Shown here one piece after another: positions 19,401 to 27,100 of a stretch of DNA of 64,000 nucleotides. Both the position numbers and the translations under genes were made by a program. This DNA is from Dysosmobacter segnis (GTDB taxonomy: Bacteria > Bacillota > Clostridia > Oscillospirales > Oscillospiraceae). The DNA lies in assembly GCF_014297285.1 (NCBI RefSeq), contig NZ_JACOQI010000014.1, positions 24,692-88,691 of the forward strand, given 5' to 3'. Each line of letters begins with the position of its first letter. Within the stretch, counting starts at the first letter, position 1. The notes below the pieces were generated by a model. That model worked only from the letters and a program-made list of their open reading frames with translations, was not told where the DNA came from and made no database searches.

Positions 19401-19991
19401 CAGGCTTTCGGTCGCCGCCGCGCCCACGGAGTCGCCGCCGTAGTAGCCGACCTTAGCGCCATTCTCCAGACGCTTGTCGCGGTAACGCAAATCATTGAAT
19501 CCATCCGGCGTGTACTTCATGTCCTCCCGGCTGAAAAACACCGCGTAAACGCTGCCGCTGGAAGGATCGAACTCCACTACCCAGTTGCCGTTCCACAGGT
19601 CCGCCTCGGCCTCCGTCTCCGGATAGATCCAGGAAGCGGCGGAATCCTTGTTGTTCTTGTCGGCAGAGGTCACATAGGCCAGCGTGGTTTTCTTGTATTT
19701 ATCCTTCTCTGCGTCCTTGGGGATCATGTTCATCAGCTCGGCAGCGCCTACCATGCCGGTAGGTTGATAATAGCTGTCCTGACCGACAGCCTGAAGCCGG
19801 GTCATCCGGTTCTGCACGGCGGAGAAGATCATCTCCGCCCGGCTGTCCAGCTCCGTCTGCCGAAGGTTTTTCTGAATTTTGGAGATCGGGATCATGGCCA
19901 AGGCAAACAAAATCACCAGGATCAATACCGTCACCAGCATCTCCATCAGCGAAAAGCCGCGCATATTGTTCCGTGTCGCCTTGTTCTTCAT
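13491..19991 (-). CDS. Giant prepilin-adhesin with GLUG repeats and C-terminal Ig-like domain
   Basis: About 2,166 residues from ATG 19991, preceded by AAAGGG. The N-terminus carries a class III prepilin signal (KATRNNMRG, then FSLMEMLVTVLILVILFALA, with Glu5). The rest is an enormous exported head. It has many GLUG-like units (GGLVGKLNG, GGLVGSTEE, GGLVGIGHG, GGLVGCNEG, GGLVGMNDG, GGLAGIAYE, GGLVGGVRG) spread over about residues 450-1750, with TIENIV/TIKNCAV-type strands suggesting a beta-helix. A Big_2-like Ig domain lies at about 2060-2155 and the tail is Gly/Ser-rich. The gene lies between pilO and three minor pilins, so it is likely a tip or shaft-anchored adhesin of the type IV pilus. 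The ligand is unknown. Confidence 0.85.
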   Translation of the reverse strand: MKNKATRNNMRGFSLMEMLVTVLILVILFALAMIPISKIQKNLRQTELDSRAEMIFSAVQNRMTRLQAVGQDSYYQPTGMVGAAELMNMIPKDAEKDKYKKTTLAYVTSADKNNKDSAASWIYPETEAEADLWNGNWVVEFDPSSGSVYAVFFSREDMKYTPDGFNDLRYRDKRLENGAKVGYYGGDSVGAAATESLDLTVDVINKDQLLVVASCKVSARNNLQFYAVIKDESDNTVQEFEIKTDTNTGDTVKTEKGIRTATLVLDNLSAGKNLRFGQQDRFKDAKTSKHLIPGENLTVTIRVKDANNNQIQGTSKTVTTNSLFAEVRDDASGFGGTGRTAVIKYGRHLQNLEENSGLNRGTDSKTPAITAAMQERDIQFKSDENDSWGVLYPTQNFVPLVNPKINSYHSEIGSYCPVIYDLTVDTTDTTGDAGLFETFAGELKNIRLADAQIKGSGNVGGLVGKLNGTTTIDGCQVYLKNVKDKNIPGDEIFTKHTRIDGKVAGGLVGSTEEKPLTIQNSLAATVIRGKTAAGGLVGIGHGGISLDHSYADCYLYSDPDTTETDAGYASGLIGWRVVATATLKITDCYAAGFLVGKTTAGLVACDLTGNELENVYSACATLTGESLTYGTAANTSGGGSGTSPKNVYYLGGSAKPTIGEEKYYHELNAADAEKLFASDSSNNAFTRKNSDTYAYNLMKGLGLTLYSYPKLKNLPHYGDWKAEFENGALVYYEWYGGDDYGFFGANVEALSATETVKGDGYGVVYEKNLPADKVTVTVNDQPYELNSATAITITVTDKDGTKKTYCLLPLPADLVQEVDGVPQVDGQPNFYTKLTVGSAAGKAYYYNPHFAKTALTAEAGKPEFVSIRTARQLNNLSAYYDKYADEKVLPKNAAFQQERDIDYSTYVWTKYGKGGKPVTEQAPIGQTEATPFKHRYDGGSHIITGVSFASGKDGLAVGLFGFTEGTLENIVVTTEEPLEKAPTSKLGGNVQWKTVYTGVLAGKNSGTIKNCAVSGYRLSGSAYSGSTYYLGGLVGCNEGLIQACSADIPSITGTSTYARSYCAGGLVGMNDGSGYIRQSYALGSIELTEIRGSAMISGFVGDNQGTIRNSYCATALSAVTGAEVNGFTSDHGSVSDCYYLSGGTYTFAGTVRLYDYEPGASGAEKKTHEEMKELKLSGFSKVAETKNHPNTEGTETAYPYPSSVTATDKKHVHYGDWPTSADMGTIGMVYWEKEEGGANSGYHFSYIGFDAKGVRKEGSSLCTAHDDGGKITDFGYGYYCKDKTSGKLTPSGNFVLGAENAEAKKELAKQVSGYNFTCYRTDGKDGLRLLAETDIISGKFTLAANGTWTLKQGTQTYEYAVCPFFGDSYCPVEDVGNNEQNLGKTTTTTTKKPYQIRSVKQLQFINWSCEVTSEYNYRTRKYSFRFNTGTDRPVTSETYPQFPYLQYKTMDSKQSRASAENARPQRSWTQTHDVNGVDMENPTNGEKNTPFHPIAGAIGVNENNYSVTLYAWFGGKYDGGNYYIKNIAINSNCYNVGVFGTTAGATIENIVLYSDNGGIIQRSSIVTDNQCAYALGGLAGIAYEYADERETSEAVIQNCAIAGYKIQDNSQNKLGLGEAVVGGLIGVSSLELDRCSAVVDIQINCTHLDKDSKLVAPKWGNFVRVGGLVGGVRGKVSNCYTGGKIEVSENTLKERVVSKKLTDLVGLKGTPAKVVQGDNSWDKNPATFVYLGGIGGSGFSSTFKNFGESQDGNPNFENCYTYMTFPAMRGTITAISLIGSVADRYGQADSMTITNCYYLDSSAKIDFTQLPKFYASGKRSLTDLLGEDSDLAKTNRDNMLKGKLDYLGQYTWDSAKTNIYHINGLTPLTYEQMSNQIGKDKFIQTQNESPAAYYKTFLDALNRNGGKAFGWVTNEESGSSIHGKYSFPGSDAALQGQDYPFPTVLRGTDSTGAKEVNLHYGAWPKVGMLWSEGIVSLDLIADYVPSSGATKELKLNLFNVPEGTGAEPPTFTYSPEGVVKAKAVPITVEPNKGDFAVTLTGVGTGATEVIAKYGSYIARLMVTVTADLKVDLEKDSVELNPEGTEIIQLKAVDKKGKLCTAVWKVTSDNQEVATVTEQPADGKITVTGVATGETELRITATCTVGGKNYTATAILPVTVKGTSGGG

Positions 19992-20019
19992 GGGGGTCCC
20001 TTTCTCCTCCGTCCTTCCG

Positions 20020-20559
20020 TCAGGAGGCCACCTCAAAATACGTGATCACCAGATCCGTCTGCACCAGATCCCGGTCCCGGCCCTGATTGGTCCGGATACT
20101 CAGATCGGAGATCTGGTTCATATTCTCGCTTTCGCTCAGGGCGTCCACAATGGCCCGCGCCTGGGCGTAGGTATGGGTCTGGAAGCTCATGGTCACCGGC
20201 CGCAGAACGATGTAGCTGTCCTGCGTGGTGCTCTGGGAAAAGTCCAGAGAGTAGTCCACCGCAGAATCCAGAATGCGGTGAAGGTCCAGCATGAGCCTTC
20301 TGCTGTTGTCATACTGAGGGATCGTCCGCTCCTCGCCGGAGGCCCGGACCTCCTCGATCTTGCGCTGCATTTCCTGTTTCCGCGTCAGCAGGATCAGATC
20401 CTGCTCCAGCTCGCTCTGCTCCTGAGAGGTCGTGTCCTGATACTGAGCCACCTGATCCTGAATCGGCTCAAAGATCAGCTTGAAGTAGCCCAAACAGATG
20501 ACCAGAACCACCAGGATCAGCAGCAGGACCGTTTCCCGTCTTGTCAGTTCCCGATTCAT
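20020..20559 (-). CDS. pilO: PilO-like pilus alignment protein
   Basis: 179 residues. A short cytoplasmic start is followed by one membrane helix (about 11-28, VLLLILVVLVICLGYF), a coiled-coil region rich in Q and E, and a ferredoxin-like C-terminal domain. This is the layout of PilO, which pairs with PilN to connect the cytoplasmic ring to the pilus channel. The start overlaps the pilN stop by 4 bp. Gene order M-N-O supports the call more than sequence identity does. Confidence 0.8.
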   Translation of the reverse strand: MNRELTRRETVLLLILVVLVICLGYFKLIFEPIQDQVAQYQDTTSQEQSELEQDLILLTRKQEMQRKIEEVRASGEERTIPQYDNSRRLMLDLHRILDSAVDYSLDFSQSTTQDSYIVLRPVTMSFQTHTYAQARAIVDALSESENMNQISDLSIRTNQGRDRDLVQTDLVITYFEVAS

Positions 20560-21227
20560 TCCGCCACCTCCGTTTCCGGCTGCAGATAGATCTTCACGGA
20601 GAAGCTCAAAACGGAAGCCGCCTTGTTTTCCTCCGTGGAAGCCACATTCAGCTCCACGCTCTGCACGATGGGCTGCTCCTCCATCACGGCGAACATCTCG
20701 GAGATCTGGTCCAGCCGCATATCGGACATCTCCACCTCGGCAGCGTCATCCAGGATCTCGACGGAGAGCACCTTGCCGCGGGGCATCATCAGGTCCTCCA
20801 CCAGATCCAGCACATCCCGCCGGGGGACGGTGACCAGCTTGCCCTCGCTGTCCGCCATGCCGTCCAGAGAGCTGCTCCGGTACTCCGCCAGCACCTGCTC
20901 GTAGTCCGTCAGCTGCTCCTGACAGGCGGTGAGCTGGCTGTGGACCTTTCCGTAGGCGCTCTGGGCCTCGGACAGACGCCGGTACTGCTCCATCACGCCG
21001 AACCGGGCCACCAGACCCGCCATCAGCAGGATCACCGCCAGACCGATCACCAAGGTCAGCATTTCTCCGGTGCGCTTTTCCCGCTTGTTCATATTGATGC
21101 CCGTCTTGCTGGGGCATTTGATCATTTTCCGGGGGGCAGCCCCGCTGGGGGCAGGCTCATAGGGGATGGCTTCCGCCGGCTGCTGCGCCGGAATGGAGAC
21201 CTCCTCCCGCTCTTTTTCCAGAATCAT
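20556..21227 (-). CDS. pilN: PilN-like pilus assembly protein
   Basis: 223 residues. It has a cytoplasmic N-terminal segment of about 55 residues (longer than usual, Pro/Ala-rich), one membrane helix (about 57-76), then a coiled-coil and a compact C-terminal domain. It lies between pilM and pilO with 4-bp overlaps at both ends. In known systems the N-terminus of PilN docks onto PilM. The extended N-terminus, with VSIPAQQPAEAIPYEP, may be that docking peptide. Confidence 0.8.
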   Translation of the reverse strand: MILEKEREEVSIPAQQPAEAIPYEPAPSGAAPRKMIKCPSKTGINMNKREKRTGEMLTLVIGLAVILLMAGLVARFGVMEQYRRLSEAQSAYGKVHSQLTACQEQLTDYEQVLAEYRSSSLDGMADSEGKLVTVPRRDVLDLVEDLMMPRGKVLSVEILDDAAEVEMSDMRLDQISEMFAVMEEQPIVQSVELNVASTEENKAASVLSFSVKIYLQPETEVAE

Positions 21228-22231
21228 TTCAATCCTCCCTCACAGACGCTGCCGATGGCCCGCAGATACAGCCACGGCTCCTCGGCCGGGCGCATCCCCT
21301 CGTCCAACAGCTCCTCGCCGCCCCGGACCGTCAGGTTCACCGTGTCGGCCACGGTCTCCCGCAGCGGCATGATGGCCGCGCCGCCGCCGCAGAGATACAG
21401 CTCCTTCAATTCCCGGTCCCGGTTGTTGTAGTGGTAGAAATTGACGGCCTTCATGATCTCCACCGCCAGACGGCTGTAAAATTCCTTGGAATACTCCGTT
21501 TCCAGTACACCGTTGAAATTGCTCTGCTTATACTCATGGGCCACATGGATCTCCACGTCCAGCTTGTCGGCGATGATCCGGTCCAGATCCGCCAGACCCA
21601 TGTCGATCTCCCGGACGCCCACGCACTCGCCGCCCTGCAGGAAGTGCATCCGGGTCACCCGATGGCCCAGATTCACCACGCAGCGGCCGATCTCCGGCGC
21701 GCCGGTGCGGCGGATGTGCTCCGCCATCAGCGCGCCGTAGGCGCATTCCAGAGGTGTCAGCACCTTCAGCTTAAAGCCAGCCCGGCGGAACATGGCCCGG
21801 TAGGCCTCCACCCGCTCCTTCAGCATGGCACAGGCGAACAGATCCATCTCCAAGGGATAGCCGTCCGGATCTCTGCGAACCTCCCGCACGGAATAGTCGA
21901 AGAAATACTTGCTCTTCTCCTCCGTCAGGAAATCATGGAATTCAAAGGGCAGATTGTAGGCCAGCTGCTGCTCCGTCATGGCGGGCATGGTCACGTCCCG
22001 GGTATAGGCATCCGCCAAGGACAGGGACACCGCCGCCCCTGCCCGCGGAATGCCGTTGGCCCGGGCGGTATCCCGCAGGAAATCCGCCATAGCGTCCATG
22101 GACAGGATGCGCCCGTGGGACACCATGGCGTCCGGCAGTTCCGCGCACACCGACTTTTTCAATTCATTACCGGCAAAATATACCAGCTTGACACTGTGAT
22201 CGCCAATTTCAAAGCCTACGATCTTCCCCAT
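21224..22231 (-). CDS. pilM: PilM, actin-like pilus assembly ATPase
   Basis: 335 residues. An actin-fold protein with an N-terminal phosphate-1-like strand (IVGFEIGDHSVKLVYF), a central RCVVNLGHRVTRMHFL strand pair and a LYLCGGGAAIMPLRE adenosine-type motif. PilM forms the cytoplasmic ring under PilN/PilO. The start ATG 22231 has an upstream GAAAGCGAGGAC site. It lies 30 bp after pilD. Confidence 0.88.
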   Translation of the reverse strand: MGKIVGFEIGDHSVKLVYFAGNELKKSVCAELPDAMVSHGRILSMDAMADFLRDTARANGIPRAGAAVSLSLADAYTRDVTMPAMTEQQLAYNLPFEFHDFLTEEKSKYFFDYSVREVRRDPDGYPLEMDLFACAMLKERVEAYRAMFRRAGFKLKVLTPLECAYGALMAEHIRRTGAPEIGRCVVNLGHRVTRMHFLQGGECVGVREIDMGLADLDRIIADKLDVEIHVAHEYKQSNFNGVLETEYSKEFYSRLAVEIMKAVNFYHYNNRDRELKELYLCGGGAAIMPLRETVADTVNLTVRGGEELLDEGMRPAEEPWLYLRAIGSVCEGGLK

Positions 22232-22261
22232 GTCATGTCCTCGCTTTCTCGATAAAAAGAC

Positions 22262-23044
22262 TCAGGCAAAAAAACCCAGATACCAGTTGATAAACGGCTG
22301 TCCCGCCAGAGCGGTGATCCATGCGCCGACGGCGATGGAGGGTCCCCACGGGATGGCCTCGCCCCGCCGTTTTCCGGCGAGGCCCCATACGATCCCCACC
22401 ACGCAGGCCAGGACCAGACACAGCAGGTTCCCTTTCCAGCCGAAAAAGAGCCCCGTCAGAAACAGCAGCTTGATGTCGCCGCCGCCCAGCGTCTCCCGCT
22501 TCATGCGCTTGTCCATATAAAGGGACAGCAGCAGCAATCCGCCGGCTACGGTCACACCGCCCAGCGCGCCGTCCAGCGCCCGGCGGAGCGGTTCCGGCTC
22601 CCAAAATAAGGTGGCGACGAACAGCACAGCACCAACCGCCACAAAGCGGTCGGGAATGATGTACCCCTCCAGATCCGCGAAGGCGCAGGCCAGCAGCACA
22701 CAGGCCAGCAGCCACCCTTCGAGGGTTTGGAGCGAAATATCATTTTGGAGCAGCAGGCTCACGAACACCGCCGCAGAGATCAGCTCCCCCCACACATGGC
22801 GGGCGGAGAGCTTTGCGCCGCAGTAGCGGCACTTGCCCCCGGAGAGCAGATAGCTGAACACCGGCACCAGATCCCGGACGCCCAGCACATGGCCGCAGAC
22901 GTCGCAGTGGGAGCGCCCCCGGAGAACGGACTCCCCGTGGACGGTGCGCCACGCCAGACAGGCCAAAAAGCTGCCCGTACAGGCGCCCAGCAGGGCCGCC
23001 ACCGCGCAGCAGTAAACGGTGATGAACGGAGACAGGCGCAGCAT
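22262..23044 (-). CDS. pilD: Prepilin peptidase / N-methyltransferase
   Basis: 260 residues from ATG 23044 (AGGAGGAAG 6 bases upstream; a longer frame lacks a site). Polytopic membrane protein. An N-terminal methyltransferase part has two CxxC pairs (CDVCGH and CRYCGA). The aspartyl protease catalytic aspartates are in the region ADLEGYIIPD and in GGGDIKLL, the GxGD-type motif. It cleaves and N-methylates all the prepilins encoded here. Confidence 0.94.
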   Translation of the reverse strand: MLRLSPFITVYCCAVAALLGACTGSFLACLAWRTVHGESVLRGRSHCDVCGHVLGVRDLVPVFSYLLSGGKCRYCGAKLSARHVWGELISAAVFVSLLLQNDISLQTLEGWLLACVLLACAFADLEGYIIPDRFVAVGAVLFVATLFWEPEPLRRALDGALGGVTVAGGLLLLSLYMDKRMKRETLGGGDIKLLFLTGLFFGWKGNLLCLVLACVVGIVWGLAGKRRGEAIPWGPSIAVGAWITALAGQPFINWYLGFFA

Positions 23045-23109
23045 GATTGCTTCCTCCTTGGCGTAATGTTCCTTCGTGGGGGATGGCCGCCAACCCTCGG
23101 CCACCCCCT

Positions 23110-23205
23110 TTCGCTATCTTATCCGGTGAAGGATGAGCCCTCTGCAGAAACGGCTCATCCAAGAAGGAAGGGGGCGTTCCCCCGCCGGAGCGACCGCTCC
23201 GGCGA
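23110..23205 (-). promoter_or_regulatory. Two hairpins between the major pilin gene and pilD
   Basis: Two strong inverted repeats lie in the 189-bp gap: GGATGAGCC/GGCTCATCC (about 23122-23161) and CGCCGGAGC/GCTCCGGCG (23183-23204). No T-run follows. They could stabilise the pilin message or reduce read-through, giving pilin excess over the assembly proteins. Confidence 0.5.
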
Positions 23206-23233
23206 GGGCTCGAAAGAGATGAACTTGCTTAAA

Positions 23234-23650
23234 TTACTTTTCAGGAGAATCAATCGATTCAACCGTATTCGTGCCCTTTACGATTTTATAAGTAATCTTG
23301 TCACCCTTTGCCCATTCGGCAGTAAGTCTCCCGCCAATCTTGTCAATCATACCAGCATCTGTACTATCTGCTTTGCAGACATAGTCATCACGACCTGTTG
23401 CATCGGACTTTACCGTACCGTCTTTTTGGAGATAGTAAGTAGTATCAGCACTATGATTCTCGGTCATAGCAGTAATCTGGGCACTGGCATAACCGGAGCG
23501 AATGTTGGCAAGGTCCGTTGCGGCGTTGGCCTTCTTGAGGGTGCCAGAGAAGGTGGGGATCGCAATGGCAACCAGAATGGCAATGATGGCAACAACGATC
23601 AGCATTTCCATCAGGGTGAAGCCCTTTTTATTGGTGAACTTCTTGAGCAT
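23234..23650 (-). CDS. pilA: Major type IV pilin (PilA-like)
   Basis: 138 residues. MLKKFTNKKG precedes FTLMEMLIVVAIIAILVAIA, a textbook prepilin signal with Glu5, and a short head with little aromatic content. AGGAGG lies 9 bases before the ATG. Size, the strong ribosome site, an isolated position with hairpins after it, and location right after pilC all point to the major shaft subunit. Confidence 0.88.
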   Translation of the reverse strand: MLKKFTNKKGFTLMEMLIVVAIIAILVAIAIPTFSGTLKKANAATDLANIRSGYASAQITAMTENHSADTTYYLQKDGTVKSDATGRDDYVCKADSTDAGMIDKIGGRLTAEWAKGDKITYKIVKGTNTVESIDSPEK

Positions 23651-23724
23651 AGTGAAGTTCCTCCTTTTTTAAAGTTCTATTTATATCGCCCGGAGCGGGG
23701 TGGACGCCCGGGGAGATACCAAAT

Positions 23725-24933
23725 TCAGATACTGCCGTACATGGAGAACATGGGCAGGTACACTGCCAGCAGCAAAATGACGGTGATGACCGCCAGCACG
23801 ATGATGATGACCGGCTCCAGGACCGCCAGCAGCCGCTCCGTCATGGTGGCGGCCTCGTGGTCGAAGTAGTCTCCGATCACGTCCAGCGTTTCCTCCAGAG
23901 AACCGGAGCGCTCGCCTACGGCGACCATTTCCGTCAGCATTTTGGGGAAGCACTCCACGCCCTCCATGCTGTCGGCAATGCCGCGGCCCCGCTCCACGCC
24001 CTCCTTCACCTTCCGGACGCCCAGAGAGAACACATAATTGTCCGAGATCTGGCTGACGATGCCCAGCACCGTCTGCACCGGAAGACCGGCGGCCAGCATA
24101 GTGGACATGGTGGAGGCGAACTGCCCCGACAGGTGCAGGGTGTGGAGCCGCCGCAGGGGCGCCCGCCGCAGCGCGTAGTTGGCGATGGCCAGCTTGCCCC
24201 GCTCCGTCCGCTTGAAGGACAGGTAGCCGATGGTCAGCAAAGCCAGAATAAACAGGATCAGCCACCACCATTTCGTCAGAAAGGCGCTGGTGCTCATCAG
24301 CCACCGGGTCACCGCGGGCAGGTCCGTACCCAGGTCCGCAAAGGCGGAGGTAAAGGCGGGGACCGCCACCACCATGATGATGGCGAACACGATGATGGCC
24401 GTGACGATGACCATGACGGGGTAGGTCATGGTGCTGACGATCTTGGCCCGGGTCTTGGCGGATTTGTCGTAATACTTGTAGAGACGCTTGAAGCACGCTT
24501 CCAGCGCGCCGGACTGCTCGCCGGCCCGGACGGTCTCTACAAAGGTCTTGGGCAGGCCGGGGATGTTGGTCTCAAAGCTCTGGGCCATGGAATAGCCCGC
24601 GCCGATGTCCTCGGCGACCTTGTGAAGCATCCGCGCCAGGTGCTTGTTCCGGTTCTGGCCCGCGACCATTTCCACGCAGCGCATCACCGGAAGCCCCGTA
24701 CCCAGAATGATGGAAAACTGGGAGCAGATCAGAGCCAGATCCTTTTCCTTGATCCGGGTCCGGATGGGGCGGGTAAGAACACTGTCCTTTTTCTCCCGCA
24801 CCTCCTCCAGCTTGATCACAAACGCGCAGGTATCCCTCAGCTTGGAGACTGCATCATATTCATCATAGGCGCGGATCACACCGGAAACCTTGGAGCCCTC
24901 CGGCGTCTGTCCCTTATAACGATAGGTCGTCAC
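23725..24933 (-). CDS. pilC: Type IV pilus inner-membrane platform protein
   Basis: 402 residues. Two GspF/PilC domains (about 70-190 and 270-395) contain membrane segments (VMVIVTAIIVFAIIMVVAV, LILFILALLTIGYL, VIIIVLAVITVILLLAVYL). The RAGEQSGALEACFKRL and VGERSGSLEETLDVI motifs mark the duplicated cytoplasmic domains. PilC couples the PilB motor to pilin extraction. It lies 19 bp after pilB. Confidence 0.95.
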   Translation of the reverse strand: MTTYRYKGQTPEGSKVSGVIRAYDEYDAVSKLRDTCAFVIKLEEVREKKDSVLTRPIRTRIKEKDLALICSQFSIILGTGLPVMRCVEMVAGQNRNKHLARMLHKVAEDIGAGYSMAQSFETNIPGLPKTFVETVRAGEQSGALEACFKRLYKYYDKSAKTRAKIVSTMTYPVMVIVTAIIVFAIIMVVAVPAFTSAFADLGTDLPAVTRWLMSTSAFLTKWWWLILFILALLTIGYLSFKRTERGKLAIANYALRRAPLRRLHTLHLSGQFASTMSTMLAAGLPVQTVLGIVSQISDNYVFSLGVRKVKEGVERGRGIADSMEGVECFPKMLTEMVAVGERSGSLEETLDVIGDYFDHEAATMTERLLAVLEPVIIIVLAVITVILLLAVYLPMFSMYGSI

Positions 24934-24952
24934 GCTGTTTCACCTGCTTTGT

Positions 24953-26641
24953 TCATTCGTCCAATGTGGAGTTGATGGTCCGGGCGGCTTCCTCCGCCGT
25001 GGTAATGCCCCGGAGGACCAGATCCCGGCAGCTGTCCCGCATGGTGCGGTAGCCGTTTTTCTTCGCGGCGGCCAACAGCTCATCGTAGGCCGCGTCATCG
25101 TTCACCAGACGGCGCACCTCCCTGTTGACCATGAGGATCTCAAAGGCCGCCCGGCGGCCGACGTAGCCGGTGTGGCGGCACTCCGGGCAGCCGACACCTT
25201 TATAAAAGGTGGTCTGGCTGTCCTCCGGCATACCCAGCAGGGCCAACTCTTCCTCGCTGGGCTGATAGGCGGTTTTGCAGTGGGGGCAGATCTTGCGCAC
25301 CAGACGCTGGGAAATGACGCCCCGGAGGGCGCTGGCGATGAGCCACGGCTCCACGCCGATGTCCCGCAGACGGTAGACGGCGGAGACGGCGTCGTTGGTA
25401 TGTAAGGTGGACATGACCAGATGGCCCGTGATAGCAGAGCGCATGGCGATGCCGGCGGTCTCGCCGTCCCGGATCTCGCCCACGGAGATGATGTCCGGGT
25501 CCTGACGGAGGATGGCCCGGAGGCCGTTGGCAAAGGTCATGCCGGTCTTTTCGTTGATCTGGCACTGGCTGACGCCGGGGATGTGGTATTCCACGGGGTC
25601 CTCCAGCGTGACGATATTGACCTCGTCCCGGGCCAGATCCCGGATCATGGCGTACAGGGTGGTGGATTTACCGGAGCCGGTGGGGCCAACCAGCAAAATC
25701 ACGCCGCCGGTGTTTTTCAGAAGGGCGTTGTACAGCTCCAGATCCCGGCCCTCGATGCCAAGGCTCTCCTTGTCCAGGTTCCGGTTGGACTTATCCAGCA
25801 GACGGAGCACGATCTTCTCGCCGTAAACCGTGGGCAGAGACGAGATACGCAGATCGACCTCGTGGCCCTTGAGCTGCACCACCGCCTGACCGTCCTGCGG
25901 GATCTTGTGCTCGGCGATGTTCATGCCGCCCATGATCTTCAGGCGGGAGATCACGGTGCTTTGCAGCTCCGTGGGGACGGTGAACAGGCGCTGCAGCAGA
26001 CCGTCGATCCGCATCCGCACCACCATTTCGCTCTCCTGCGGCTCCAGATGGATATCGCTGGCCCGCTCGTGGAACGCCCGCTCGATGAGGCTGTTGACAA
26101 AGCGGATGGTAGGGGCGGAATCCGCGGTCTCCCCGGTCATCTGCGCCGGGACGATGTCCGGCGCGGCGGTACCGGCCTCCCGCTTCATCTCCTCGATGAC
26201 GCGGGCGGTGCCCTCGTTGCCGTACAGGCGGGCGATGGCCTGCTCGGTGGCCTGACGGGTGGCGATCATGGGGATCACCTTTTTCCGGGACGCCGCCTTG
26301 ACCTGCTCCTGGGCCACGAAGTCCAGAGGGTCGCTCATGGCCAGATACAGGGTGTCCTGCACCAGCTTCACCGGCACCACGCAGAATTTCCGTGCGATAT
26401 TGCGAGGCACATACCGGGCCAGCTCCACCGGGATGGAGACCGCCGTCAGATCCACGAACTCGACGCCCAGCTGGATCTGCAGCGCGTCGATGAGGTTCCG
26501 CTCTGTAATGAAGCCGTTCTGCATCAGCACGTCGCCCAGACGCTGGTGGGTCTCCTTTTGGACGGCCAGGGCTTTATCCAGTTGTTCCTGCGTGATGACG
26601 CCGGAGGCGATCAGCAGATCGCCCAGCCGCATATATGCCAT
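24953..26641 (-). CDS. pilB: Type IV pilus extension ATPase
   Basis: 562 residues from ATG 26641 (GGAG 8 bases upstream; a GTG 9 bp earlier leaves no spacing). N-terminal MshEN-type domain (MRLGDLLIASGVITQEQLDKAL). C-terminal motor with Walker A GPTGSGKSTTLYAM, Asp box, Walker B ISVGEIRDGETA, His box GHLVMSTLHTNDA, and a CPHC...CPEC zinc site. First gene of the pilus operon. No pilT retraction ATPase was found in the window. Confidence 0.96.
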   Translation of the reverse strand: MAYMRLGDLLIASGVITQEQLDKALAVQKETHQRLGDVLMQNGFITERNLIDALQIQLGVEFVDLTAVSIPVELARYVPRNIARKFCVVPVKLVQDTLYLAMSDPLDFVAQEQVKAASRKKVIPMIATRQATEQAIARLYGNEGTARVIEEMKREAGTAAPDIVPAQMTGETADSAPTIRFVNSLIERAFHERASDIHLEPQESEMVVRMRIDGLLQRLFTVPTELQSTVISRLKIMGGMNIAEHKIPQDGQAVVQLKGHEVDLRISSLPTVYGEKIVLRLLDKSNRNLDKESLGIEGRDLELYNALLKNTGGVILLVGPTGSGKSTTLYAMIRDLARDEVNIVTLEDPVEYHIPGVSQCQINEKTGMTFANGLRAILRQDPDIISVGEIRDGETAGIAMRSAITGHLVMSTLHTNDAVSAVYRLRDIGVEPWLIASALRGVISQRLVRKICPHCKTAYQPSEEELALLGMPEDSQTTFYKGVGCPECRHTGYVGRRAAFEILMVNREVRRLVNDDAAYDELLAAAKKNGYRTMRDSCRDLVLRGITTAEEAARTINSTLDE

Positions 26642-26779
26642 ATCTATCACTCCAAAATACGCGCCGCCCCGTTTTTTTTCGCGGCAGCCGGCGCCTTGTC
26701 GGCGGGGCCGCCGGTCTTTCTCCCGAAAGCGGCAGGTTTTCTCAAAAATCGACGCTATTTATGTACAGTACATATTATA
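26642..26779 (-). promoter_or_regulatory. Promoter and GC-rich leader of the pilus operon
   Basis: The minus strand has a perfect TATAAT (26774-26779); the best -35 (TTGATT) is 15 bp away, so the promoter is probably weak or activated. Directly after the -10 lies the 13-bp palindrome ATGTACTGTACAT (26761-26773), a possible operator over the start site. The leader of about 120 bases contains GC-rich inverted repeats (CCGGCG/CGCCGG). No known riboswitch class was recognised in it. Confidence 0.55.
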
Positions 26780-26839
26780 CGGAAACCCTTGAAAAATCAA
26801 GGAAAATCCCATTTTTTAGGGTAAATTACAGGCTAAGCT

Positions 26840-27020
26840 GATGCTTAGTCTCAGCGTGTCGAAAAAGTCTTTTCGCCCCGCTGAGCAAGTTTTCAGAACT
26901 TTATAAAAGTTCTGAAAACTGAGGATTTCAATGGCGCAGGACACCCTTCTTGGGTTTCCCGCGCACCCCCTTCCTTACCGTTGCGGAGAATTCACTACTT
27001 TATCGATAGTTTCGTTCCTG
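26840..27020. repeat. Dispersed intergenic repeat, copy 1
   Basis: Three parts: GTGTCGAAAAAGTCTTTT (26856-26873), a perfect 15-bp hairpin AGTTTTCAGAACTTT/AAAGTTCTGAAAACT (26889-26921), and a 69-bp segment (26941-27009) whose reverse complement recurs, diverged by a few bases, at 49576-49645. No coding sequence is involved. Confidence 0.65.
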
Positions 27021-27071
27021 TCTTGTCTTGTTTCATTCTGCTGAAAAAATGATTTTTTTCGGTGAAACTAC

Positions 27072-27100
27072 TTTATTTTTCGGAATTTTTATATTATAAT
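27072..27100 (+). promoter_or_regulatory. Promoter of the divergent pilin gene
   Basis: TTTATT (27072-27077), 17-bp spacer, TATAAT (27095-27100). The leader of about 100 bases contains two inverted repeats, including GTCCC-TCGGT-GGGAC. Confidence 0.55.

Noticed and set aside
23681..24496. 271-codon His/Arg-rich minus-strand frame
   Set aside because: It is a shifted frame within pilC.
26642..26770. Possible c-di-GMP riboswitch ahead of pilB
   Set aside because: Pilus operons in Clostridia often have one, so class I and II motifs were sought, but neither the GGCAAACC/GACGCAAAGC blocks nor the class II pattern is present. Only GC-rich inverted repeats are seen.
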